Assembly: GCA_963726405.1 (NCBI GenBank) | Contig: CAVSCF010000015.1 | Location: 1-64,000, forward strand | Length of the DNA stretch: 64,000 nt | Direction: 5' to 3' | From: JAOUJD01 sp963726405 | GTDB lineage: Bacteria; Pseudomonadota; Gammaproteobacteria; Burkholderiales; Burkholderiaceae_F | Made by a program: the position numbers and the translations under genes | The notes under the pieces: generated by a model | The model's database searches: none | What the model saw: the letters and a program-made list of their open reading frames with translations, nothing else | Told to the model about the DNA's origin: nothing | In this document: in pieces, positions 9,042 to 16,980 of the stretch | Layout of the letters: every line of letters begins with the position of its first letter | Position numbering within the stretch: the stretch's first letter is position 1

Positions 9042-10076
9042 TCCTCTTCCTCGACGTGGCGGGCGCGCAGCGAGCGTGCCAGCAGCACCGGGATGATCAG
9101 CGTGAAGACGATGACCTCCTTGTAGGCGCTGGCCCAGAACGACGAATACGACTCGAGCAGCCCCACCAGCAGCGCCCCCAGGGCGGCCAGCGGGTAGCTG
9201 GCGAGGCCGCCGATGATCGCGGCGACGAAGCCTTTCAGGCCGATGATGAATCCGGTGTCGTAATAGACCGTGGTGATCGGCGCGACCAGGATGCCGGACA
9301 GCGCGCCGATCAGCGCGCACAGGAAGAACGACAGCCGGCCGGCAAATTCCGTCGGGATGCCCATGAGCCGGGCACCGAGCCGATTGACGGCGGTGGCACG
9401 CAACGCCTTGCCGTACACGGTCCGCTCGAAGGCCACGTAGAGGAGCACGATGAGGGCGATGGAGCAGCCGACCACCCAGATCGACTGCGCGCTTGCCGTG
9501 AGCGTGCCCAGGCTGATGGTGCCATCCGAGAACGCGGGCGTGCGCGAGCCCTCCGCGCCGAACACCAGGAGCCCGAGGCCGACCAGCACGACGTGAACTG
9601 CCACCGACACGATCAGCAGGATCAGCACCGACGCTTCCGCCAGTGGCTGGTACGCCAGGCGGTAGATCATCGGGCCGAGTGGCACGACGAGGGCGAGCGC
9701 CAGCAGCGATCTGAAGCACCATCGGCAACGACTGCGGCTGGATCGTCCCGAGCAGCGCCCACAACGCGAGCGGGTAAACGAGGTTCCACGCAAGCACGCC
9801 GCCGAGTCCCGTCGCGCGTCGTGCGCGAAGCGCCTTGACGATCTCGATGAGCGACACCAGACCGCCCGCCACCAGCAGCAGCCACACGGTGCCAGGCAGC
9901 TTTCCCGACTGCACGGCCACCAGCGTCAAAGCGCCGTAGGCGACGAACTCGCCCTGCGGGATGAAGATGACCCGCGTCACCGCGAACGCCAGTACGAGCG
10001 CGAGGGCCAGCAGCCCGTAGATCGCGCCGTTGGTGATGCCGTCCTGGGCGAGGAGGAGGGCGATGTCGAGGTTCAT
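9038..10076 (-). pseudogene. livH: Liv-type permease LivH, split by a one-base frameshift
   Basis: The N-terminal part begins at 10076 with MNLDIALLLAQDGITNGAIY and reads as a normal LivH up to QSLPMVLQ near 9712. Family sequence then resumes in the frame one base further on, from SLLALALVVPLGPMIYRLAY to the stop at 9038. Removing a single base near 9710 restores one protein of about 345 residues with the conserved VNRLGARLMGI loop and the YYDTGFIIGLKGF segment. The rest of the transporter looks functional, so this may be a sequencing error rather than a real lesion. If real, the importer lacks one permease half. The stop overlaps livMG. Confidence 0.85.
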
Positions 10077-10159
10077 GACCGTGGGAGTTTAAGGGTCTCT
10101 ACAGCGATTCTTCTCACGTGACTCGCACGGCGGGGCCGATGGGCCTCGCGGAGTTGTTA

Positions 10160-11050
10160 TTTTCGACGCCTGTCCGGCGGGCGGCCAACTTTCTTTGTCT
10201 TGCCAAAGAGAGCTGGCAAAGAAGGTCGAGCCTGCGACGAGACTCGCTTCGTTGCTTGTTCACTGCGTGAGGCGACTGACGCCTGCCCGGCGGGGGCCTA
10301 CTTTCTTTGTCTTGCCAAAGAAAGTAGGCAAAGAAAGTCGCGCCTGCGAAGGCGCCCTTCGGGTGCCCTGTGCTGCTCGCCTTGCGGTCGCGCCGCGGAA
10401 CTCGCTGCGTTCGCTTCGCTCACTGCGCTCAGACAGCCGCGGCGAGTCAGACCAGGTGCGCGCTGCGCGCGCCGACCGCAAGCCTGCGCTGCTCGGCGCC
10501 TTCGGAGGCAATAAACACCGGCAGCCGGCCAGCAAAGGGCCAAAGAAGGAAAGGGCAGAACGCAAAAGGCTTTTCCTGTTCCTTTCCTCTGCCGGCCCCG
10601 CGACGCCGTCCCGGCCTTCGAAGGCGGCGAGCAGCGGAAGCCTGGGGGCGGCGCGCAGCGCGCGCCTCCTCGACTGACTCGCCGCGTCTGTCTGAGCGGA
10701 GGTCGCGCAGCGACCGCAGCGAGTTACGCGGCGCGCCCCCAGGCTGAGCAGCACAGCGGAGTCGACGCAGTCGACCGCCTTCGCAGGCGCGACTTTCTTT
10801 GCCTACTTTCTTTGGCAAGACAAAGAAAGTAGGCCCCCGCCGGGCAGGCGTCCCAGCCTCACGCAGTGAAGAAGCAACGAAGCGAGTCGCGTCGCAGGCG
10901 CGCGTTTCTTTGCCTACTTTCTTTGGCAAGACAAAGAAAGTAGGCCCCCGCCGGGCAGGCGTCAGGCGCCTCACGCAGTGAACAAGCAACGCGCAGCAGG
11001 CGCGACATCTGGCGGCCCGCCGGGCAAGCGGCCCAAGAACAACTCGGTAA
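10160..11050. repeat. Giant palindromic intergenic repeat, copy A
   Basis: A non-coding element between livK and livH. Left-half sequence recurs inverted in the right half around an axis near 10563: for example GGCGAGTCAG at 10441-10450 mirrors CTGACTCGCC at 10674-10683. It contains four hairpins, at 10185-10216, 10296-10329, 10801-10834 and 10912-10945. The last three have the perfect 14-bp stem GCCTACTTTCTTTG/CAAAGAAAGTAGGC. Loops read TCTTGC on the left and GCAAGA on the right, as expected for inverted halves. Open frames here are artefacts. The element separates livK from livH, so it could affect relative expression if the two are cotranscribed. Confidence 0.85.
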
Positions 11051-11102
11051 AGCTCAGCCTGCGCCGGAGGCGCCACCCGGATTCACCGAGTGACGCCACC
11101 GC

Positions 11103-12254
11103 CTATTTCTGCAGCACCCACTTCCCATCCTTGATCTGAATCATCACCGCCGCCCGCTGGTCAAGCCCCAGGTGGTCGTTCGGGCTCATGTTGAAGATGC
11201 CGTGCGCGCCGGCCGCGTTCTTCACGCCTTCCAGTGCATCACGCAGCGCGACCCGGAACTCCTTGGTGCCTGGCTGCGCCTTCTTCAGCGCGACCGGGAT
11301 GGCGGCCTGCAGCAGTACGGCCGTGTCCCAGGCGTGAGCGCCGAACGTCGACACGCTGCCCTTCCCGTTCGCCTTTTCGTAGGCCTCGACATAAGCGAGG
11401 GCGGACTTCTTGACCGGATGATCGTTCGCGAGCTGATCCGCTACCAGCACCGGGCCCGCCGGCAGGAACGTGCCTTCGCAGTCCTTGCCGCACACGCGCA
11501 TGAAATCGTTGTTCGCCACGCCGTGTGTCTGATAGATCTTGCCGGCGTAGCCGCGCTCCTTCAGGGTCTTCTGCGGCAGCGCGGCCGGCGTGCCGGAACC
11601 GGCGATCAGCACGGCATCGGGCTTGGCGCTGATCATCTTCAGCACCTGGCCGGTCACCGAGGTGTCGTTGCGGTTGTAGCGCTCGTTGGCGACGACCTTC
11701 AGGCCGCGCGTCTCTGCGAGCTTGTTGAACTCGTTCCACCAGCCTTCGCCGTAGGCGTCCGCGAAGCCGATGAAGGCCACCGACTTGATGCCCTGCGCCA
11801 GCATGTGAGAGACGATCACGAACGCCATCTGCTGGTCGTTCTGGGGGGTCTTGAAGACCCAGCGCCGCTTTGCGTCGACCGGTTCGACGATCCGGCTCGA
11901 TGCCGCCATCGAGATCATCGGCGTCTCGTTCTCGGCGGCGACGTCGATCATCGCGAGCGAGTTCGGCGTGATGGTCGAGCCGACCAGCACGTCGACCCGG
12001 TCCTCGGTCAGCAGCTTGCGCGCGTTCTTCACGGCCGTGGTCGTGTCCGAGGCGTCGTCGAGGACGATGTACTGCACCTTCTTTCCGGCGATGGTCTGCG
12101 GCAGCAAGGGGAAGGTGTTGCGCTCCGGAATGCCGAGCGAAGCGGCCGGCCCGGTGGCCGACAGCGTGACGCCGACCTTGATGTCCTGCGCACCGGCTGC
12201 ACCGACAACGAGGGCCGCCAGGATGGCAGCCAGGTACTTCGTGGTGAACTTCAT
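11103..12254 (-). CDS. livK: Liv-type ABC transporter periplasmic substrate-binding protein
   Basis: A 383-residue periplasmic binding protein (Peripla_BP_6 type). Residues 1-22 are a signal peptide ending AAGAQ; the mature protein opens with IKVGVTLSATGPAASLG and contains LVGSTITPNSLAMIDVAAE, typical of Liv-like receptors. The ATG at 12254 is chosen because the frame upstream lacks a signal and because GAGGAG lies a few bases before it. Aromatic-acid receptors belong to this same family, and the gene directly follows paaJ by 91 bases, so phenylacetate or another aromatic is a candidate ligand. A perfect inverted repeat at 12290-12307 in its leader suggests separate control. Confidence 0.88.
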   Translation of the reverse strand: MKFTTKYLAAILAALVVGAAGAQDIKVGVTLSATGPAASLGIPERNTFPLLPQTIAGKKVQYIVLDDASDTTTAVKNARKLLTEDRVDVLVGSTITPNSLAMIDVAAENETPMISMAASSRIVEPVDAKRRWVFKTPQNDQQMAFVIVSHMLAQGIKSVAFIGFADAYGEGWWNEFNKLAETRGLKVVANERYNRNDTSVTGQVLKMISAKPDAVLIAGSGTPAALPQKTLKERGYAGKIYQTHGVANNDFMRVCGKDCEGTFLPAGPVLVADQLANDHPVKKSALAYVEAYEKANGKGSVSTFGAHAWDTAVLLQAAIPVALKKAQPGTKEFRVALRDALEGVKNAAGAHGIFNMSPNDHLGLDQRAAVMIQIKDGKWVLQK

Positions 12255-12289
12255 TCTTAGTCTCCTCTTCTCTTCTTGCGCGGGACTGT

Positions 12290-12307
12290 TGACGCAAACT
12301 TGCGTCA
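12290..12307. promoter_or_regulatory. Perfect 8-bp inverted repeat upstream of livK, putative operator
   Basis: TGACGCAA, two bases, then TTGCGTCA: a perfect dyad located 36 bases before the livK start and within the 91-base gap after paaJ. Its size and spacing suit a TetR- or MerR-type dimer. It does not resemble the TTGA-n8-TCAA dyad in the paaG-paaN region, so a different regulator is likely. No gene for that regulator can be identified here. Confidence 0.5.
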
Positions 12308-12345
12308 GCCGAACTTGCGCGGTGGTGTAGCGAATAAGACCAAAA

Positions 12346-13545
12346 TCAGACCCTTTCAACAAGGAGGGCAATTCCCTGCCCCACGCCGATGCACATCGTG
12401 GCGAGCGCGTAGCGACCGCCCGTCGCCTGGAGCTGCCGCGCCGCCGTCAGTGTGATTCGTGCCCCGGAGGCGCCCAGCGGGTGCCCCAGGGCAATGGCGC
12501 CGCCGTTCGGATTGACGTGGGCCGCATCGTCGGGCAAGCCCAGGCGGCGGGTGACGGCGAGTCCCTGTGCGGCGAACGCTTCGTTCAGCTCGACGACGTC
12601 GATGTCGGCCATCTTCAGTCCAAAGCGCGCCAGCAGTTTCTCGGAAGCCGGGGCCGGGCCGATGCCCATGATCCGAGGCGGCACGCCCGCAGTCGCCGCG
12701 CCGCGAATGCGCGCGAGGGGTTTCAGTCCGTACTTCTCGACGGCCCGCGCACTGGCAACCAACGTCGCCACGGCGCCGTCGTTGACGCCCGACGCATTGC
12801 CGGCGGTCACGGTGCCATCCGGCTTCACGATCGGCTTGAGTTTCGCCAGGGCATCCATCGTCGTTTCGCGCGGATGCTCGTCCGCGCGCACGACGGTATC
12901 GCCCTTCCTGCCGGGAATCGTGACCGGAACGATCTCGCCATCGAAGAAGCCGCGTGCCTGCGCCGCCGCGCAGCGCTGCTGCGAACGCAGCGCAAAGGCG
13001 TCCTGGTCAGCGCGCGGGATGCCGAAATCCGCCGCCACGTTTTCGGCGGTCTCCGGCATCGAATCGATGCCGTACTGCTTCTTCAGGAGCGGGTTGACGA
13101 AACGCCAGCCGATCGTCGTGTCGTAGACGGCGTTGGTGCGCGCGAACGCGGTGTCCGCCTTCGGCATCACGAAGGGCGCGCGCGTCATGCTCTCGACGCC
13201 GCCGGCGACCATCAAGTCCGCCTCGCCCGCCGCGATCGTGCGCGCGCAGATGGCGATGGCTTCCATGCTCGACCCGCACAGGCGGTTCACGGTGGCGGCC
13301 GGAATGCCGGTGGGCAGCCCGGCCAGAAGCACAGCCATCCGCGCGACGTTGCGGTTGTCCTCGCCCGCCTGGTTGGCGCAGCCGTAGTAGACGTCGTCGA
13401 TCGCAGCCCAGTCGACGCCGGGATTTCGCTCCACCAACGCCTTCAGGGGAATGGCGGCAAGGTCGTCGGCGCGCACGGATGACAGCGCGCCGCCGTAGCG
13501 GCCGATCGGCGTACGGATGCCGTCACACAGGAAGACGTCGTTCAT
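12346..13545 (-). CDS. paaJ: 3-oxoadipyl-CoA/3-oxo-5,6-dehydrosuberyl-CoA thiolase PaaJ
   Basis: A 399-residue thiolase that performs the thiolytic steps of phenylacetate breakdown, releasing acetyl-CoA and succinyl-CoA. The nucleophile is Cys90 in NRLCGSSMEA, the catalytic His is in GGAIALGHPLG, and the second Cys is in MCIGVGQG near the C-terminus. GNASGVNDGA is characteristic of the PcaF/PaaJ group. The length matches the family. The ATG at 13545 overlaps the stop of the TetR gene (ATGA), and the longer open frame upstream is only a shadow of that gene. It is the last paa gene on this strand before the Liv transporter. Confidence 0.93.
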   Translation of the reverse strand: MNDVFLCDGIRTPIGRYGGALSSVRADDLAAIPLKALVERNPGVDWAAIDDVYYGCANQAGEDNRNVARMAVLLAGLPTGIPAATVNRLCGSSMEAIAICARTIAAGEADLMVAGGVESMTRAPFVMPKADTAFARTNAVYDTTIGWRFVNPLLKKQYGIDSMPETAENVAADFGIPRADQDAFALRSQQRCAAAQARGFFDGEIVPVTIPGRKGDTVVRADEHPRETTMDALAKLKPIVKPDGTVTAGNASGVNDGAVATLVASARAVEKYGLKPLARIRGAATAGVPPRIMGIGPAPASEKLLARFGLKMADIDVVELNEAFAAQGLAVTRRLGLPDDAAHVNPNGGAIALGHPLGASGARITLTAARQLQATGGRYALATMCIGVGQGIALLVERV

Positions 13546-14207
13546 GCGGTTGCTTTCAGTGGATCGGGCACGCTCACGCGCCGGCGGCGCGGAGGCGATG
13601 GGGCCGGGCGGTCGGCGCGCACGCGGCCGATGCCGCCGAGGAAGAGATCCGCGACGATGGGCGCCATGTCCGAAAAGGCCAGCGGCCCACGGTCCTTCAG
13701 CCAGGTGAAGGTCCAGTTGATCATTCCGAACAGGATCATCGTCAGCGGCTTCGCGAGCTCGTCGCGGGTCGCCTCCGGCGCCAGCCGCGCGACCACGACG
13801 GCGAAGCCGTCGACGACCTTGCGCTGCCGGGCCAGCACCCGCGTCCGATGCGCGCGCTCCAGGTACTTCACGTCCTGCACCAGCACGCGATGCCGCGCGG
13901 CCGAGTGTTCGTACTCCGCCATGAAGGCCTCGATCAGCCGGCGCAGGTGTGCGGCGGGCGGCAGATTGCGCGCGGCGACCTCGTCGACGATGGCCGCGAG
14001 CCGGTCGACGTACGACAGCGCGATGTCGGCGAGCAGCGCTTCCTTGTCCCGGTAGTAGTGATACATCAGCGCCTTCGACACCCCGCACGCGCGCGCGAGG
14101 TCCGCGATCGAAGCCGAGGCGTAGCCCTTTTCGGCGAACAGGCGCGTCGCGGCGTCGCGAATCGACGCGCGCTGCGTCTCGAAACCGGCGGCTTTCGTGC
14201 GCGCCAT
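13542..14207 (-). CDS. paaR: TetR-family regulator of the paa cluster (PaaR-like)
   Basis: A 221-residue TetR-type repressor. The N-terminal helix-turn-helix includes LFAEKGYASASIADLARACGV and SKALMYHYYRDKEALL; the C-terminal part is the ligand and dimer domain. It lies inside the paa operon, five bases after paaE and overlapping paaJ. PaaR proteins of this family respond to phenylacetyl-CoA in several betaproteobacteria and actinobacteria. The likely binding site is the dyad at 22233-22248 between paaG and paaN, which would give autoregulation through the operon promoter. The symbol rests on context and family, not on a specific diagnostic residue. Confidence 0.85.
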   Translation of the reverse strand: MARTKAAGFETQRASIRDAATRLFAEKGYASASIADLARACGVSKALMYHYYRDKEALLADIALSYVDRLAAIVDEVAARNLPPAAHLRRLIEAFMAEYEHSAARHRVLVQDVKYLERAHRTRVLARQRKVVDGFAVVVARLAPEATRDELAKPLTMILFGMINWTFTWLKDRGPLAFSDMAPIVADLFLGGIGRVRADRPAPSPPRRRRVSVPDPLKATA

Positions 14208-14212
14208 CCCGC

Positions 14213-15280
14213 TCAGCGCTCGTCGTAGGAAATCAGGACGCGCTCGGTCAGCGGATACGACTGGCAGGTGAGGACGAAGCCGGCCGCGACCTCGTGCGGC
14301 TCCAGCGCGTAGTTCTTCGCCATCTTCACCTCACCCTCGAGCAGCTTGCCGCGGCAGGTGCTGCACATGCCGCCCTTGCACGAGTACGGCAGGTCGAGGC
14401 CCGCCGCACGACCGGCATCGAGGATCGAGTGCTGGCCGCGATGGAACTCGATCTCGCGGCGCACGCCGTCGATCACGATGCCGATCCGCGCCTGTGCCGC
14501 TTCGGCGTCGTCCACCGGGGCATACGCCGCCGCGCCCGGGACGCCGAACCGTTCGACGTGCACGTGTTCGCGCGGCACGCCGGCCGCGACCAGTGCCTGT
14601 TCGACGTCGTCGATCATCGAGGCAGGGCCGCATACGAAGGCTTCGTCGACCGTGTCGACGGGAACCAGCGTCGACAGGAAGGCTCTCGCCTTGGCGCCAT
14701 CGAGCCGGCCGTTGAAGAGGTCGATGTCCTGCTCCTCGCGCGAGAAGACGTTGAACAGCGCGAAGCGCGTCAGGTAGCGGTCCTTCAGGTCTTCCAGCGC
14801 CTCGTGAAACATCACCGAGGTCTGGCGGCGGTTTCCGTAGACCAGCGTGAAGCGCGACTTCGGCTCGCGCGCCAGCGTCGTGCGGATCAGCGACAGCACC
14901 GGCGTGATGCCGCTGCCGGCGACGAAGGCCACGTAATGCTTCTCGTGCTCGGGCGACAGCGGCGTGAAGAAACGTCCTTCGGGCGTCATCACATCGATGG
15001 CGTCGCCCGGCTTCAGCGTGTCGTGGGCCCAGGCCGAGAATCGTCCGCCCGGCACCTTCTTGACGGCGACGCGCAGTTCGCCGTCGTCGCAGCCGGCGCA
15101 CACCGAGTACGAGCGCCGCAATTCCTCGCCCTCGAGCATGGTGCGCAGCGCCAGATGCTGGCCCTGGGTGAACCGGTACTCGTCGGCCAGTTCGGCCGGC
15201 AGGTCGAACTTCAGGCTGACGCACTCCGGCGTCTCGCGCCGGACCTCCGCCACGCGGAGTTGATGGAAACGCGGTGTCAT
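14213..15280 (-). CDS. paaE: Phenylacetyl-CoA 1,2-epoxidase reductase subunit PaaE
   Basis: A 355-residue reductase that moves electrons from NADPH through FAD and a 2Fe-2S cluster to the PaaA di-iron site. Domains in order: FAD-binding barrel with RRSYSVC, an NAD(P) domain with VAFVAGSGITPVLS and YGNRR, and a C-terminal plant-type ferredoxin with CKGGMCSTC plus a distal Cys in LTCQSYP. The length equals typical PaaE. The ATG at 15280 overlaps the TGA expected to end paaD. All five epoxidase genes paaABCDE run consecutively in this operon. Confidence 0.94.
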   Translation of the reverse strand: MTPRFHQLRVAEVRRETPECVSLKFDLPAELADEYRFTQGQHLALRTMLEGEELRRSYSVCAGCDDGELRVAVKKVPGGRFSAWAHDTLKPGDAIDVMTPEGRFFTPLSPEHEKHYVAFVAGSGITPVLSLIRTTLAREPKSRFTLVYGNRRQTSVMFHEALEDLKDRYLTRFALFNVFSREEQDIDLFNGRLDGAKARAFLSTLVPVDTVDEAFVCGPASMIDDVEQALVAAGVPREHVHVERFGVPGAAAYAPVDDAEAAQARIGIVIDGVRREIEFHRGQHSILDAGRAAGLDLPYSCKGGMCSTCRGKLLEGEVKMAKNYALEPHEVAAGFVLTCQSYPLTERVLISYDER

Positions 15281-15782
15281 CGTGAGCTGGGTGGCAGATG
15301 GGCTTGAAATATTCGAACGGTTCGCGGCACGCGCGGCAGCGGTACAGCGCCTTGCACGCGGTCGAACCGAACTGGGAGAGCCGTTCGGTGTCCGCGCTGT
15401 CGCAGCGGGGGCACGCGACGCGGGGCACGAAGGACAGCGGGCGCTCGGCGCCACGGTCGCACTCGCCCGGCGGCGCGATGCCGTAGGCGCGCAGTCGCTC
15501 GCGCGCGTCCTCGGCGATCCAGTCGGTGCTCCACGCCGGGGACAACTGCTGCCGCACGCGCACGTCGATGGCGCCGGCGGCCGCCAGCGCCTCGCGGATC
15601 GACTGCGCGATCGCCTCGGTGGCCGGACAGCCGGAATAGGTCGGGGTGACCACCACGTCGACGCCGTCCTCCGCCGCCTGAACGTCCCGCACGATGCCGA
15701 GCTCGGTCACGGAGATCGCGGGGATCTCCGGATCCGGCACGCGGCCGAGGATGTCCCAGGCCTGGGCGGTGGTCAGCATCAC
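15277..15782 (-). CDS. paaD: Phenylacetate epoxidase maturation protein PaaD, 3' end irregular
   Basis: The MIP18/SufT-like maturation factor for the epoxidase. From MMLTTAQAWDILGRVPDPEIP it matches PaaD throughout: the TPTYSGCPATE motif, then a C-terminal zinc ribbon with ACPRCDSADTE and KALYRCRACREPFEYFK. PaaD normally ends within two or three residues of this point. Here the frame has no stop and stays open to 14331, deep inside paaE. The TGA overlapping the paaE start is in the frame that a single missing base near 15300 would restore. I therefore give the natural end at 15277 and treat the C-terminus as disrupted or extended. The start overlaps the paaC stop (ATGA). Confidence 0.8.
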
Positions 15783-16549
15783 CAGGTGCCGCCCGGGTAC
15801 GTGCGCTGGAGGTACTGCATCTCGGTCAGCAGATGGCCGAGGTGCTCGCTGTGCACGCCGAGCTTGCCGCGGGTCAGGAAAGGCGTGTCAGGCGGAATCT
15901 TCAGCGTTGCGACTTCCAGCACCGGGGTCACGACCGCCGCCCACGCCGGCTGCAGGGACGACCACGCGGGGCCCACCGACGTCGCGACGGCCACGTCGTC
16001 CGTCGGCGTGGCGCTGAAGAATTCGGCCGTGTACGGCCACAGCGTGTCGAGCGCGTCCTGCATGCGCCGATGCGACTCTTCGGTGCCGTCGCCGAGGCGG
16101 ATCACCCAGTCGGACGCGTGCTGCAGGTGATAGCGCGTTTCCTTCAGGCTCTTGCCGGCGATCGCCGCCAGTTCCGCGTCGCCGGACTTCACCAGCCCCT
16201 GCCAGAGCTCGCGCTGCCACGCGGCCACGAGGAAGTTGCGGAGGATCGTCCGGGCGAAGTCGCCGTTCGGCAGCTCGGCCATGGTGACGTTGCGGAACTC
16301 GGGCTCGCGGCGCAGGAAGGCAAGCTGGTCCTCGTCGCGGCCCTGTCCTTCGAGCGCGCCGGCATGGGTCAGCAGCAGGCGGGCCTGGCCGATGAGGTCG
16401 AGCGCGATGTTCGTCAGCGCGATGTCTTCCTCGATCACCGGCCCGTGGCCGCACCACTCGGACAACCGCTGCCCGAGGATCAGCGAGGTGTCGGCGAGGC
16501 GCAGGACGTAGTCGAGATGCGCGGGATGGGTCTGGGTGGCGGCGGTCAT
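15779..16549 (-). CDS. paaC: Phenylacetyl-CoA epoxidase structural subunit PaaC
   Basis: A 256-residue ferritin-like protein that pairs with PaaA as the non-catalytic structural subunit of the epoxidase. Family features include LADTSLILGQRLSEWCGHGP and ETRYHLQHASDWVIRLGDGT. The length is normal. The ATG at 16549 begins just before the conserved domain and follows the paaB stop by eight bases; the open frame further upstream lacks similarity. Its stop overlaps paaD. With PaaA and PaaB it forms the oxygenase core. Confidence 0.94.
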   Translation of the reverse strand: MTAATQTHPAHLDYVLRLADTSLILGQRLSEWCGHGPVIEEDIALTNIALDLIGQARLLLTHAGALEGQGRDEDQLAFLRREPEFRNVTMAELPNGDFARTILRNFLVAAWQRELWQGLVKSGDAELAAIAGKSLKETRYHLQHASDWVIRLGDGTEESHRRMQDALDTLWPYTAEFFSATPTDDVAVATSVGPAWSSLQPAWAAVVTPVLEVATLKIPPDTPFLTRGKLGVHSEHLGHLLTEMQYLQRTYPGGTW

Positions 16550-16557
16550 CGCGGCAT

Positions 16558-16851
16558 CTACATGTGGTTGACTTCGTCGGGCAGTTTGTAAAAGGTCGGG
16601 TGCCGGTAGATCTTGTCTTCGGCCGGATCGAACATCTCCGGCTTCGCATCCGGATCGCTCGCCACGATCTGATCGGCGCGCACGACCCAGATGCTCACGC
16701 CCTCCATGCGTCGCGTGTAGACGTCGCGCGCGTTCTGCAGCGCCATCTTCGCGTCGGGCGCATGCACGCTGCCGCAGTGCTTGTGGTCGAGGCCGTTCTT
16801 GCTCCTGATGAACACTTCCCATAACGGCCACTGGCGGCTGGGTTCGGTCAT
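16558..16851 (-). CDS. paaB: Phenylacetyl-CoA epoxidase subunit PaaB
   Basis: A 97-residue small subunit bridging the PaaAC units. It shows the family core WPLWEVFIRSKNGLDHKHCGSV and the ending DEVNHM. Usual length is about 95 residues. AAAGGAA lies six bases before the ATG at 16851, which fixes the start. It follows paaA by a 129-base gap containing two GC-rich hairpins, the widest break inside the epoxidase genes. Confidence 0.94.
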   Translation of the reverse strand: MTEPSRQWPLWEVFIRSKNGLDHKHCGSVHAPDAKMALQNARDVYTRRMEGVSIWVVRADQIVASDPDAKPEMFDPAEDKIYRHPTFYKLPDEVNHM

Positions 16852-16933
16852 TTCAGTTCCTTTCGTTCTGTTTCGCGTGCGAACGGCGCAGCTTGCGGTC
16901 ACGCCAGTGGCCGCGGGCATCAGTTGGATGCAA

Positions 16934-16977
16934 GGGGGCCTTGCCCCCATGGCACCCCCATTTCACGAGGGGCGCCA
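16934..16977 (-). other. Two GC-rich hairpins between paaA and paaB
   Basis: Directly after the paaA stop lie two stems. GGCaCCCC pairs with GGGGcGCC at 16951-16976 (loop about ten bases). GGGGGC pairs with GCCCCC at 16934-16948 with a three-base loop. Neither is followed by a T-run, so they are not standard terminators. They could stabilise the paaA message or set the A:B ratio. Confidence 0.45.
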
Positions 16978-16980
16978 TCG

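Noticed and set aside
7230..10076. A single 948-codon protein covering livH, livM and livG
   Set aside because: The part between about 9710 and 9041 reads LivH out of frame and is meaningless; the true LivH end is in another frame, and livMG starts at 9041.
10195..10981. Several open frames of 60-209 codons in repeat copy A, and similar ones in copies B, C and D, encoding PTFFVLPKKVGKESRACEG-like peptides
   Set aside because: They arise in different frames and strands from the same hairpin-rich repeat, have no ribosome sites, and change frame between copies. They are not proteins.
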